Positions 1 to 7,636 of a stretch of 36,843 bases of DNA are shown piece after piece. The translations under genes were made by a program, and so were the position numbers. The number at the start of each line of letters is the position of its first letter. The stretch's first letter is position 1. The notes beneath the pieces are model-generated. The model did no database searches. It was given only the letters and a program-made list of their open reading frames with translations, and was not told where the DNA came from. This DNA is from an uncultured Mucilaginibacter sp. (GTDB lineage: Bacteria > Bacteroidota > Bacteroidia > Sphingobacteriales > Sphingobacteriaceae): positions 1 to 36,843 of the forward strand of contig CAIPPO010000193.1 in NCBI GenBank assembly GCA_903866915.1, given 5' to 3'.

Positions 1-484
1 AGCCAGGTTGACTATTTAAAAAATGCCTGAAAGTAGCAAATGAACCAAACTCGTGGCTGTATGCCATTTCGATACCCAGGTAGCGAAAGTCCATCCGTTC
101 GTAGGAAGTGAACAAATTTGCGGATGCCCTGGCACCAACTGCTCCAAAAAATTTATAACTGAAATCATTGGGTGAAGTTCCTGAGCTACTCTGGTCATAA
201 TCACCCAGAACACTAAATGCACCGTATGAAAGGTTGAAGTTATCAAATACATGGGCCCGGCTATAGTTAAATTGCGCACTGACCAGCAAGTCGGTCCAGG
301 TTTGATCAAGGTAATAGTTGAGGCCTCCTGATAAATAATTAGCAGTTTTGGCCGAATCAAACGAAGCCGGTTTGGGTTGATAGGCAATATCCTGGTGGTA
401 TAAAGCAGGTGTATAGATCTGCCTTTCGCAAGCACTCAGCATTAAAAGAAGCCCGGCTGCAAGTATATAAAGTTTTGTTTTCAT
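1..484 (-). CDS. Putative lipoprotein, paralog of upstream gene (C-terminus outside window)
   Basis: Reading from ATG at 484 down to the window edge gives 161 codons without a stop. The N-terminus is a lipoprotein signal peptide: MKTKLYILAAGLLLMLSAC, with lipobox LSAC and Cys19 as the lipidated residue. The mature part is clearly paralogous to the protein at 502-1281: both have a short linker, then YQPKP, a YLSG motif, and an 'IE[MA]xYSHEFG' segment followed by FR. The alternating aromatic/polar strands suggest a beta-rich, possibly outer-membrane-associated protein. It starts 17 bp after the stop of its paralog, so the two form one operon. I do not recognise the family and assign no function. 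The remaining roughly 100 residues, judged by the paralog, lie outside the window. Confidence 0.75.
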   Translation of the reverse strand, partial: MKTKLYILAAGLLLMLSACERQIYTPALYHQDIAYQPKPASFDSAKTANYLSGGLNYYLDQTWTDLLVSAQFNYSRAHVFDNFNLSYGAFSVLGDYDQSSSGTSPNDFSYKFFGAVGARASANLFTSYERMDFRYLGIEMAYSHEFGSFATFRHFLNSQPG

Positions 485-501
485 AGCGCCTTTTTTTTAT
501 A

Positions 502-1281
502 CTATTGAAAGCGGTATCCTAATGAAAAATGCCCGCCGTTAGGATTCACATCTACTACCATAAAAACGTTTTTTATCTGCATAAAATAGGCCAGTGAAGC
601 AGCAAATTTCTGGGTTTGCAATTGAAAAGTCTCAGGATTGAAATTTGTAAATCCTGAACTTGTTTGACCTACAAATAATCGAAAAGCGAACTGGAAACTC
701 GGATCCTGCCCGTACCAGGCCACTTCGCTGCTGGCGCCATAGGTAAAAAGATCCGTACGCGTGATGGTAAAATAGTAGGGCTGACCCAGTACTTGTTTCC
801 GGAAATCAGCATATTCGCCGAACTCATGGCTATAAGTAGCTTCAATACCGATGATACGGATATCAACCTTGCCCGATGTGATATAATAGTTGAAAGAAGC
901 TCTGCCGCCGGCTAATCCGGTAGCTTTATTTCGAAAGTAATAAGCCTGTGTATCGGGTACCGTTTTGTTTTCAAAAGTGCCTAATGCACCAAATGATCCC
1001 AATGAAAAATTAAAATGTTTGGTGGTATAAGCTATACTAAGATTTAACTGCCCGGCATTGACCAGGTCGTTTGAATTTGCACCCTGCCCCTGGATGATGG
1101 ATCCGGATAAGTAAGTAGCGTGATGTATACTGTCGGCAGCAAGAGGCTTAGGCTGATAAGAAACATCGTTATTGTAAAACGCTGGACCATTGAAACTGGT
1201 AACTGGTCCTTTATGCACACGACATGAGCTTATGGTGAAAAGTGCCCAGCATGCCAGGGTCAGTGTTTTTAGTTTTGTCAT
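502..1281 (-). CDS. Putative beta-rich lipoprotein of unknown function
   Basis: 259 aa. The N-terminus MTKLKTLTLACWALFTISSC is a lipoprotein signal with lipobox ISSC (Cys20). The mature region has many short strands with alternating aromatic residues and ends in GYRFQ, which fits a beta-barrel or beta-sandwich; this is inference from composition. It shares YQPKP, YLSG and YSHEFG landmarks with the next gene downstream (1-484), so the pair is a tandem duplication. It diverges from araB across a 171-bp intergenic region, which may hold promoters for both. No catalytic motif is visible and no function is assigned. Confidence 0.7.
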   Translation of the reverse strand: MTKLKTLTLACWALFTISSCRVHKGPVTSFNGPAFYNNDVSYQPKPLAADSIHHATYLSGSIIQGQGANSNDLVNAGQLNLSIAYTTKHFNFSLGSFGALGTFENKTVPDTQAYYFRNKATGLAGGRASFNYYITSGKVDIRIIGIEATYSHEFGEYADFRKQVLGQPYYFTITRTDLFTYGASSEVAWYGQDPSFQFAFRLFVGQTSSGFTNFNPETFQLQTQKFAASLAYFMQIKNVFMVVDVNPNGGHFSLGYRFQ

Positions 1282-1413
1282 AAGCGTGGCGGCAATATAA
1301 TTATTAAAAGCTGAGGAAAGCGAGTAGTATTAATGGTAATACGTTTAGAAAAACAGATATGATACAACATTATCAAATCTAATTTTTAGTGTAGATATTA
1401 CAATTATTATTAA

Positions 1414-1439
1414 GTTTACCTGCCGGATAAAGGTTTACC
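1414..1439 (+). promoter_or_regulatory. Direct repeat GTTTACC x2 just before araB
   Basis: The heptamer GTTTACC occurs at 1414-1420 and 1433-1439, 19 nt apart (about two helical turns), and ends 13 nt before the araB start. It could be a pair of half-sites for an arabinose-responsive repressor acting in the leader. This is only a pattern: no araR or araC is in the window and no dyad is present. Confidence 0.2.
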
Positions 1440-1452
1440 AATTATATCAATA

Positions 1453-3096
1453 ATGTCAGCAGATTATTTTGTTATCGGTGTTGATTATGGCACCGATTCT
1501 GTTCGTTCAGTGATTGTCAACGCAACAAACGGGGCTGAGATAGCTTCATCTGTCTTTAATTATCCACGTTGGCAAAAGGGCAAATTTTGCGATGCTGCCT
1601 ACAACCAGTTCCGCCAACACCCGCTTGATTATATCGAAGGCCTTGAGCAAACGATCAAAGATTGTTTGAAAAAAGCTGGCCCCCATGCTGCAACTGCTAT
1701 TAAAGCAATTTCGGTTGATACAACAGGTTCTACTCCGGTAGGGGTAAATGAAGCAGGTATTCCGCTGGCTTTAACTGCTGGTTTTGAGAACAATCCCAAC
1801 GCCATGTTTGTGCTTTGGAAAGACCACACCGGTATCAAAGAAGCAGCCGAAATTAATCAACATGCACTGAAATTCGATATCAATTACTTACAATATGTTG
1901 GCGGTATTTATTCGTCCGAATGGTTTTGGGCCAAGCTTTTGCATGTTTTGCGGACTGACGAACAAGTGCGTAAGGCGTGTTATACCTGGGTTGAACATTG
2001 CGATTGGATACCTTTTTTATTAACTGGCGGCAAAAATGCAGATGAAATAAAACGCGGTCGTTGTTCGGCGGGGCATAAAGCCATCTGGTCAGGGCATTTT
2101 GATGGTTATCCACCCGATGAATTTTTTGCATCGCTCGATCCTTTGTTAAAAGGCTATGCAGCAAGATTGCCCAAAGAAACATTTACAGCCGATACAGCCG
2201 CCGGAAATTTGAGTGTCGAATGGGCCCAAAAACTTGGCTTATCAACAGAGGTTATCATTGGAGCAGGTGCCTTTGATGCGCATATGGGCGCAGTAGGCGG
2301 ACAGATAGAATCCTACCATCTGAGTAAGGTAATGGGGACTTCTACGTGTGATATGCTGGTAGCACCAAAAGCTGACTTTGAAGATAAACTGATTCGCGGC
2401 ATATGCGGGCAGGTGGATGGTTCTGTTATTCCGGGCATGATAGGCATGGAGGCCGGCCAGTCGGCTTTTGGTGATACTTATGCCTGGTTCCGGAAGCTAC
2501 TGGAATGGCCCTTGCAGTTTATTGACGATGAGGAAATAAGGAAACAAGTATCAGACAAAATAATACCTACCCTAAGCAAACAGGCTGCGGCTTTACCCCC
2601 GGATGAAAATGCTGAATTAGCGATAGACTGGCTGAATGGTCGCCGTACACCAGATGCTAACCAGCTGTTAAAAGCGGCTATAAGTGGTTTAAGTCTGGGT
2701 ACTGATGCGCCCCGGGTGTTCCGTGCATTAGCAGAGGCAACCTGTTTCGGTGCCAAAAGCATTGTTGAGCGTTTCAGGGAGGAAGGCGTGCCGGTTAAAG
2801 GTTTGATCGGAATCGGCGGCGTAGCTAAAAAATCGCCGTATATCATGCAGATGATGGCCGATGTAATGCAGATGCCTATCCGCATACACCAGTTTGAACA
2901 TACCTGTGCACTGGGTGCTGCTATGTTTGCCGCAACTGCAGCCGGTATTTATCCTGATGTTGAAGCCGCGATGCAGGCGATGGGCGGTGGTTTTGATCAA
3001 GAGTATTTTCCGGATCAGACAAAAGCTGAATTATACGAAAAGCGTTACAAGCGATATATTGATTTAGGGCAGTATATCGGGCAGCATTCAAATTAA
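1453..3096 (+). CDS. araB: Ribulokinase
   Basis: 547 aa, FGGY carbohydrate kinase family, usual length for AraB. It phosphorylates L-ribulose with ATP to L-ribulose-5-phosphate in the cytoplasm, the second step of L-arabinose use. The N-terminal ATPase-fold phosphate-1 loop is DYGTDSVRSV (about residues 11-20), where ribulokinases typically have DFGTDSVR. The second-domain signature GTSTCDML (about 296-303) and GIGGVAKKSPYIMQMMAD (about 453-470) are typical of ribulokinases. The start ATG at 1453 has no clear Shine-Dalgarno, as is normal in Bacteroidota. Its stop TAA is followed at once by the araD ATG (TAAATG), so the two are translationally linked. Together with araD and araA it makes a complete catabolic unit; no arabinose transporter or regulator is present here. 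Confidence 0.95.
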   Translation: MSADYFVIGVDYGTDSVRSVIVNATNGAEIASSVFNYPRWQKGKFCDAAYNQFRQHPLDYIEGLEQTIKDCLKKAGPHAATAIKAISVDTTGSTPVGVNEAGIPLALTAGFENNPNAMFVLWKDHTGIKEAAEINQHALKFDINYLQYVGGIYSSEWFWAKLLHVLRTDEQVRKACYTWVEHCDWIPFLLTGGKNADEIKRGRCSAGHKAIWSGHFDGYPPDEFFASLDPLLKGYAARLPKETFTADTAAGNLSVEWAQKLGLSTEVIIGAGAFDAHMGAVGGQIESYHLSKVMGTSTCDMLVAPKADFEDKLIRGICGQVDGSVIPGMIGMEAGQSAFGDTYAWFRKLLEWPLQFIDDEEIRKQVSDKIIPTLSKQAAALPPDENAELAIDWLNGRRTPDANQLLKAAISGLSLGTDAPRVFRALAEATCFGAKSIVERFREEGVPVKGLIGIGGVAKKSPYIMQMMADVMQMPIRIHQFEHTCALGAAMFAATAAGIYPDVEAAMQAMGGGFDQEYFPDQTKAELYEKRYKRYIDLGQYIGQHSN

Positions 3097-3792
3097 ATGG
3101 ATAAATATCAACACATACGTGAGGCGGCTTTTGACGCCAATATGGAGTTGCCCAAACTGCAACTTGTTATTTTCACTTTTGGAAATGTGAGTGCAGCCGA
3201 CCGCGAACTAGGCGTATTCGCTATAAAGCCTAGTGGCGTGCCTTATCTGGAACTGACACCCGACAAAATGGTGATCGTTGATTTTGACGGCAATATTGTT
3301 GATGGTGTGTTGCGGCCCTCATCGGATACCAAAACCCACGCAGTGTTGTATAAACATTGGGACATTGGCGGTATTTGTCATACCCATTCAACCTATGCAA
3401 CATCCTGGGCACAGGCGCAGTGCGATATCCCAATTTATGGTACAACGCATGCCGACCATTTGACAGTAGACGTGCCTTGTGCAAAGCCTATGGACGACGA
3501 TGCGATCAAAGGCAACTATGAATACGAAACCGGGTTTCAGATATTAAATTGTTTGCAGGAGCGAAACCTGGATTATAAAGAAGTTGAAATGATACTGGTT
3601 GGCAACCATGCTCCTTTTACCTGGGGGAAGACCCCGGATAAAGCTGTTTATAATAGTGCTGTCCTCGAATCGATAGCTCAAATGGCGTTTCTGACCGGGC
3701 AGATCAACCCTGAAAGTAAGACACTGAAGGAATCGCTCATCAAAAAACATTTTGAACGTAAGCATGGGCCCGGGTCCTATTATGGTCAGTGA
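3097..3792 (+). CDS. araD: L-ribulose-5-phosphate 4-epimerase
   Basis: 231 aa, the same length as E. coli AraD. A class II aldolase-fold zinc enzyme that converts L-ribulose-5-P to D-xylulose-5-P, feeding the pentose phosphate pathway. The zinc ligands fall at the same numbers as in the E. coli enzyme: His95 and His97 in GGICHTHST and His171 in VGNHAPFTWG. The catalytic Asp120 is in GTTHADH. The N-terminal substrate loop GNVSAADRE (29-37) and the phosphate-binding KPSGVPY (44-50) are present. It begins directly after the araB stop with no intergenic base. 57 bp separate it from araA, so the three genes probably form one transcript. Confidence 0.95.
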   Translation: MDKYQHIREAAFDANMELPKLQLVIFTFGNVSAADRELGVFAIKPSGVPYLELTPDKMVIVDFDGNIVDGVLRPSSDTKTHAVLYKHWDIGGICHTHSTYATSWAQAQCDIPIYGTTHADHLTVDVPCAKPMDDDAIKGNYEYETGFQILNCLQERNLDYKEVEMILVGNHAPFTWGKTPDKAVYNSAVLESIAQMAFLTGQINPESKTLKESLIKKHFERKHGPGSYYGQ

Positions 3793-3849
3793 AGCGCGTT
3801 ATTGGTCATTAGTTTAGGTGGGTTAACTTAAAAATTTTATAAAAATTCG

Positions 3850-5340
3850 ATGATAGATTTAAAGCAATACGAAGCCTGGTTTGTGACAGGCAGTCAGCAT
3901 TTATATGGTGAAGAAACCTTGAAACAGGTGGCCGAACATTCGGAGCAGATTGCCCTAGCTTTAAACTCGGCTGGTCAGATACCGGTTAAAATTGTTTTTA
4001 AACCAACGGTAAAATCACCGGAAGAAATATACAGCATTTGCCAGGAAGCTAATGCCGCAAAAAACTGCATCGGGATTATTGCCTGGATGCATACCTTTTC
4101 GCCGGCTAAAATGTGGATCGGGGGACTGAAGATATTACAAAAACCGCTGCTTCATCTGCATACCCAGTTCAACCGTGATATACCATGGAATAGTATCGAT
4201 ATGGATTTTATGAACCTGAATCAGAGCGCCCATGGCGATCGTGAGTTTGGTTTTATGATGACGCGCATGCGTCTGGAACGTAAAGTGGTTGTGGGCCATT
4301 GGCAGGATAGTGCTGTCTTGGATCAGATTAATACCTGGACCCGATCGGCCGCAGGTTGGCATGATTGGCAGGGAGCACGTTTTGTGCGCTTCGGGGATAA
4401 TATGCGCTATGTTGCCGTAACCGAGGGTGATAAGGTGGAAGCAGAGCTGAAATTTGGTTATTCGGTTAATACCTACGGGGTAGGCGACCTGGTTAAAGTT
4501 GTCAATGCGATCAGCGATGCCGAAGTAGATCAATTGACTGCTCAATATGAAGAGCTTTACGCGGTAGTACCTGCGCTTAAAAAGGGTGGGGCAAATTATC
4601 ATAGCCTTCGCGATGCAGCAAGGATAGAGCTTGGTTTGAAAGCATTCCTCGAGGACGGCAATTTTAAAGGATTTACCGACACTTTCGAGGATCTTCACGG
4701 GCTGGTGCAATTGCCCGGTATTGCCGCCCAGCGTTTAATGGGTCAGGGCTATGGTTTTGCCGCTGAGGGCGACTGGAAAACGGCAGCTTTGGTTAGAGCC
4801 ATGAAAGTTATGGGCAGTGGGTTAATGGGGGGCAATGCGTTTATGGAAGACTATACCTACCATTTTGACCCCTCCGATCCGCTTGTGCTGGGCTCTCATA
4901 TGCTTGAAATATGCGAGTCTATTGCCGATGGTCAGCCCAAATGCGAAATACATCCGCTGGGTATTGGCGGCAAGGCTGACCCTGTCAGACTGGTATTCAA
5001 CGTGGCAGGTGGTTCTGCGTTAAACGCGTCAGTTGTCGACCTTGGCAATCGATTCCGATTGTTGATCAATGAGGTTGAAGCAGTTGCACCTAAAGAGGAT
5101 TTGCCAAATCTGCCCGTTGCGCGAGTGCTATGGAAACCCTACCCTGATATGAAAACAGGATGTGCAGCCTGGATACTGGCTGGCGGAGCTCATCATACAT
5201 GCTACAGTCAAAATTTAACAACCGAACATTTAGACGATTTTGCAGCGATAGCAGGCATCGAATCCGTTCTCATCGGTAAAAATACCGAACTTCGGCAGTT
5301 TAAGAACGAGTTGAAGTGGAGTGAGGTGTTTTTTCGTTAG
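3850..5340 (+). CDS. araA: L-arabinose isomerase
   Basis: 496 aa, full length for AraA. A Mn2+-dependent isomerase turning L-arabinose into L-ribulose, the first step of the pathway. Metal and catalytic residues of the E. coli enzyme can be placed by eye: Glu306 (GFAAEGD), Glu333 (AFMEDYTYH), His350 (LGSHMLE) and a His at 448-449 (GGAHHTCYS). The N-terminus ([15 protein letters not shown], residues 10-24) is the family hallmark. It is the third gene of araBDA, with ATG at 3850 in an A/T-rich leader and no Shine-Dalgarno. Stop is TAG. The order araB-araD-araA is common in Bacteroidota. Downstream lie an inverted-repeat spacer and a broken HAD gene. Confidence 0.96.
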   Translation: MIDLKQYEAWFVTGSQHLYGEETLKQVAEHSEQIALALNSAGQIPVKIVFKPTVKSPEEIYSICQEANAAKNCIGIIAWMHTFSPAKMWIGGLKILQKPLLHLHTQFNRDIPWNSIDMDFMNLNQSAHGDREFGFMMTRMRLERKVVVGHWQDSAVLDQINTWTRSAAGWHDWQGARFVRFGDNMRYVAVTEGDKVEAELKFGYSVNTYGVGDLVKVVNAISDAEVDQLTAQYEELYAVVPALKKGGANYHSLRDAARIELGLKAFLEDGNFKGFTDTFEDLHGLVQLPGIAAQRLMGQGYGFAAEGDWKTAALVRAMKVMGSGLMGGNAFMEDYTYHFDPSDPLVLGSHMLEICESIADGQPKCEIHPLGIGGKADPVRLVFNVAGGSALNASVVDLGNRFRLLINEVEAVAPKEDLPNLPVARVLWKPYPDMKTGCAAWILAGGAHHTCYSQNLTTEHLDDFAAIAGIESVLIGKNTELRQFKNELKWSEVFFR

Positions 5341-5346
5341 GTAATA

Positions 5347-5485
5347 GGTGATTAGGTTGGATTGGGTTGGATTAAGTTTATTAAGTTGAGTGAGTTGAAT
5401 GGGTTGTCCTAACAGCAATCCTGAAAGCTAATTCGTGATAATTTAGTTTAATAAAACCTATTCAATTTAATCCAACCTAATCACC
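5347..5485. repeat. Inverted repeat in araA-HAD spacer
   Basis: A perfect 17-bp arm, GGTGATTAGGTTGGATT at 5347-5363, is repeated inverted at 5469-5485. The 105 bp between contain further GGTTGGATT/AGTTGAGT-like degenerate units, and ACTAATC/ACTAATCACTA units follow at 5491-5508. It could fold into a long stem in the araA mRNA 3' end, or be a scattered intergenic repeat family. No transposase or target-site duplication is visible. Confidence 0.5.
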
Positions 5486-5510
5486 AGTTAACTAATCACT
5501 AATCACTAAA

Positions 5511-6182
5511 ATGCAAGCCCTAATATTCGACCTTAATGGTACCATGATCGATGATATGGATTTCCATACCCGCGGCTGGCTATACCTTTTGAACAATATT
5601 CTCGGAGGGAGTTTTACCTGGGATGAAGTTAAGCCCCAGATGTACGGGAAAAATCAGGAGGTGTAGATTCGATTGTTTGGTGCCGGCAAATTTACCGGCG
5701 AGGAAATGGACCGTTTGTCTTTTGAAAAAGAGAAACGTTACCAGGCTGAATTTTTCCCCAACCTGAAATTGCTTCCGGGCCTGAATGAATTTTTGGAGCA
5801 AGCCTATCTAATCGGCATTCCAATGGCAATTGGCTCTGCAGCCATACCTTTTAATATCAATTTTGTGTTGGATAATCTCCAGATAAGGCATTATTTTAGT
5901 GCAATCGTTAGTGCCGACGACGTATCGTAGAGCAAGCCACACCCGGAAACATTTCTCAAAGCAGCCGAATTACTGAACGCGGCCCCTGAAGAATGCCTCG
6001 TTTTCGAAGATGTACCTAAAGGAGTAGAGTCGGCACAAAATGCAGGTATGCCGGCAATTGTTCTTACCACAACCCACCAACCGGCGGATTTTGACCAATT
6101 AAATAACGTGCTTCATTTTACATCAGATTTCAGGGATCCCTACCTCCAAAATATCCTGCTGGGTTTAAACCGAAAGCATTAA
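5511..6182 (+). pseudogene. HAD-family hydrolase (beta-phosphoglucomutase-like), broken by two in-frame TAG codons
   Basis: Read through in one frame from ATG 5511 to TAA 6180-6182, the sequence gives a complete HAD subfamily I protein of 223 codons, with stops at codon 52 (TAG 5664-5666) and codon 140 (TAG 5928-5930). Motif I is FDLNGTMIDDM (DxNGT form, residues 6-16). Motif II is IGSAA (about 105), the motif III lysine is SKPHPETFL right after the second stop, and motif IV is VFEDVPKGVESAQNAGM. The second stop can be explained by CAG to TAG at a residue before the conserved K-P. The rest of the frame is intact, so decay is recent, or one or both stops are sequence errors. The intact relative would be a sugar-phosphate phosphatase/mutase that fits beside araBDA. 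Neighbouring genes such as araA and ytxH end in TAG, which argues against read-through. Confidence 0.75.
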
Positions 6183-6366
6183 AAATGGGGGAGTTGAAGA
6201 CTGGGCAGGCTGTTCGCTTTTTCAATAAACATCATCAGTGGCGGTAGTTTTTCGACAATGCTTTTGTCTTTTAGTAGCTCAGTAACGGGTGGTACTATTC
6301 AAATGTAATAGGATATTTACTTTTCAAACGTTCATATCTCTCGGTTGACAGGGCCCGATATTGTTT
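6179..6366 (-). pseudogene. Short decayed coding remnant facing the HAD pseudogene
   Basis: On the minus strand an open stretch from about 6366 to a TAG at 6297-6295 reads KQYRALSTERYERLKSKY and on to PITFE. One frame over, it continues VPPVTELLKDKSIVEKLPPL and on to LPSLQLPHF, with TAA at 6181-6179. The join is consistent with a single lost base near 6293-6298. The composition is protein-like (charged helix, then hydrophobic segment) and unlike the A/T-rich spacer around it. There is no start codon or clear family. Its stop overlaps that of the HAD pseudogene. It may instead be chance open sequence. Confidence 0.3.
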
Positions 6367-6393
6367 ATAAATAAATAATTATCCCTACTTTAG
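6361..6393 (+). promoter_or_regulatory. Candidate promoter of cold-shock gene
   Basis: TTG (6361-6363), a 22-bp A/T-rich spacer and TACTTTAG (6386-6393) match the Bacteroidota -33/-7 consensus TTG / TAnnTTTG at all but one position. A start about 6 nt downstream would leave a leader of roughly 15 nt before the ATG at 6415. Confidence 0.4.
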
Positions 6394-6414
6394 CGCCTTT
6401 AAAAATTAATTCTA

Positions 6415-6609
6415 ATGCAAAAACAAGGAACAGTTAAATTCTACAATGTAACAAAAGGTTTTGGCTTTATTGTACCTGCTGAAGGTGGCCAGGATATTTT
6501 TGTGCATTCATCTGGCTTAATCGATGAAATCCGCGAAAACGACAGCGTTGAATACGAAGTTGAAAACGGACGTAAAGGCCTCAATGCAGTAAAAGTAAAA
6601 GTTATTTAA
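6415..6609 (+). CDS. Cold-shock domain protein (CspA family)
   Basis: 64 aa, a single cold-shock (OB-fold) domain. It binds single-stranded RNA/DNA and acts as an RNA chaperone in the cytoplasm. RNP1 is KGFGFI (14-19) and RNP2 is DIFVHSS (27-33); the opening GTVKFYN and the closing GLNAVKVKV are also typical. Asn in FYNVTKGFG replaces the more usual Asn/Asp-Glu of proteobacterial CspA, common in Bacteroidota members. It stands alone, with a candidate promoter just upstream and a strong intrinsic terminator 29 bp after the stop, so it is monocistronic. Whether it is cold-induced cannot be seen: no long structured 5' leader of the cspA type is present. Confidence 0.93.
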   Translation: MQKQGTVKFYNVTKGFGFIVPAEGGQDIFVHSSGLIDEIRENDSVEYEVENGRKGLNAVKVKVI

Positions 6610-6637
6610 TTATAAATAATACCACTGCCAAGCTTAC

Positions 6638-6665
6638 AGTCACAGCCAAAAGCTGTGACTTTTTT
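6638..6665 (+). terminator. Rho-independent terminator after csp
   Basis: Perfect 9-bp stem AGTCACAGC (6638-6646) / GCTGTGACT (6652-6660), loop CAAAA, followed by TTTTT. Confidence 0.9.
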
Positions 6666-6767
6666 ATTTGATATTCATCAATAATTAATTTTAAGTATCT
6701 GAATAAAAGATAAACACTTAATGAAAAAGTTTGTTACTTCTGTATAAACATTCGAAATTTAGATATT

Positions 6768-7154
6768 ATGAGAGATCAGGGGAAAATAATTGTAGCACTT
6801 TTAGCTGGCGCAGCCGTAGGTGCGGCCGTGGCTTTGCTTTTAGCACCTGCCAGTGGGTCGGAGCTTAGGGAAGAAATTTCTGATTATGTAAACGACCTTA
6901 CCGGTTCAGTAAGGAGCAAGGCCGAATTGGCGGCCAACAGCCTCAGGGAATATAGTAGCAATGCGATAGAACGCTCTAAATCAAAATTCAGAGAATCGAT
7001 CAGCGAGCTTGAAAGTCTAAAAGACGATCTGGTTGACAAGGCCAAATCGAAGTCGTACCAGGCTGTAGAACCCGCGCTGGAAGCAACAGACAAGCTAAAA
7101 TCGCGTGTTAAGGCCGGATCAAACGATTTGAACGATTCGATACAAAAAGCCTAG
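6768..7154 (+). CDS. YtxH domain-containing membrane protein
   Basis: 128 aa. Residues 7-27 form one hydrophobic, Gly/Ala-rich segment (IIVALLAGAAVGAAVALLLA) followed at once by APASGSELREEI, the hallmark of the YtxH domain. The rest (35-128) is a long, charged, Ala/Ser/Lys-rich helix likely to be a coiled coil or apolipoprotein-like amphipathic helix in the cytoplasm or periplasm. YtxH proteins are small stress-linked membrane proteins of unclear mechanism. ATG at 6768 is the only sensible start, directly before the membrane segment. It has its own terminator downstream and forms a single-gene unit. Confidence 0.85.
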   Translation: MRDQGKIIVALLAGAAVGAAVALLLAPASGSELREEISDYVNDLTGSVRSKAELAANSLREYSSNAIERSKSKFRESISELESLKDDLVDKAKSKSYQAVEPALEATDKLKSRVKAGSNDLNDSIQKA

Positions 7155-7175
7155 CCATCGGGGGCTGAATAAAAA

Positions 7176-7208
7176 AAACCGCGCTGTCCATAGGCGCGGT
7201 TTATTTTA
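7176..7208 (+). terminator. Rho-independent terminator after ytxH
   Basis: 9-bp stem AAACCGCGC (7176-7184) / GCGCGGTTT (7194-7202), with a T-rich tail. The A-run before the stem could let it work in the other direction as well. Confidence 0.85.
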
Positions 7209-7432
7209 TCCATTTTTTTACGAATATGACTTTGTTCAATGGGGTTTTTATATAGGCGCCCGTCAGAAATAAGCAGTCGAATAGGCAAGTTTTCTATGCT
7301 TTTTTCGCGCTAATCTGACTTAGCCTAAGCCGGTATTTTTTTTACAAATTATTGCATCCAAAATTTGGAGAAACCCTAAATATTCTTTTCCTTTGATTAG
7401 TTATTTTAATAGGGGTATTAAATAACTTTTCT

Positions 7433-7464
7433 AAAGCCGGATCCATTGGGTCCGGCTTTTCTTT
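7433..7464 (+). terminator. Orphan terminator-like hairpin
   Basis: Perfect 9-bp stem AAAGCCGGA (7433-7441) / TCCGGCTTT (7451-7459), then TCTTTTTT-like tail. No gene precedes it on this strand after the ytxH terminator, so it may end an unannotated small RNA, or catch read-through. Confidence 0.6.
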
Positions 7465-7562
7465 TTTCAAAGCTCCCTTGATTTTGATTTGTTGCCTGCT
7501 ATACCCAATGAAATAGAACTTTTGCTGAACTTTACCCTGTTATGCGGAATTTAATTGGTCAA

Positions 7563-7591
7563 TTGTTATATTGTGATTTGCCCTATATTCG
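7563..7591 (+). promoter_or_regulatory. Candidate promoter of the glycoside hydrolase gene
   Basis: TTG (7563-7565), 18-bp spacer, TATATTCG (7584-7591), one mismatch to TAnnTTTG. A small palindrome AATTGGTCAATT (7553-7564) overlaps the -33 element and could be an operator. The leader would be about 40 nt. Confidence 0.35.
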
Positions 7592-7636
7592 CAAAGTGCA
7601 TTGTGTGCGGGCACATGTTATTTAAAATTTAAGTGG

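Larger units (their letters stand above)
7155..7636. other. 482-bp spacer with two terminators and a candidate promoter
   Basis: This spacer holds the ytxH terminator (7176-7208), about 220 bp of A/T-rich sequence with no convincing ORF, a second unassigned terminator-like hairpin (7433-7464), and a candidate promoter for the glycoside hydrolase (7563-7591). The longest ATG-initiated frames in the middle are under 20 codons. Confidence 0.6.

Noticed and set aside
16..435. 139-codon open frame on the minus strand
   Set aside because: It is out of frame with the signal-peptide-bearing lipoprotein 1-484, whose translation matches its paralog; the longer-looking frame is a shadow.
5664..5930. 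TAG read as an amino acid in the HAD frame
   Set aside because: Several genes in the window (araA, ytxH, the glycoside hydrolase, the lipoprotein at 502) end in TAG, so it works as a stop; a pseudogene or sequence error is simpler.
6183..6414. A cspA-like thermosensor leader before the cold-shock gene
   Set aside because: The candidate promoter leaves only about 15 nt of leader, and no long structured element is visible.
7601..7636. Upstream extension of the glycoside hydrolase to 7601
   Set aside because: It would add 12 residues before a textbook signal peptide and begins at GTG very close to the candidate promoter; ATG 7637 is better.
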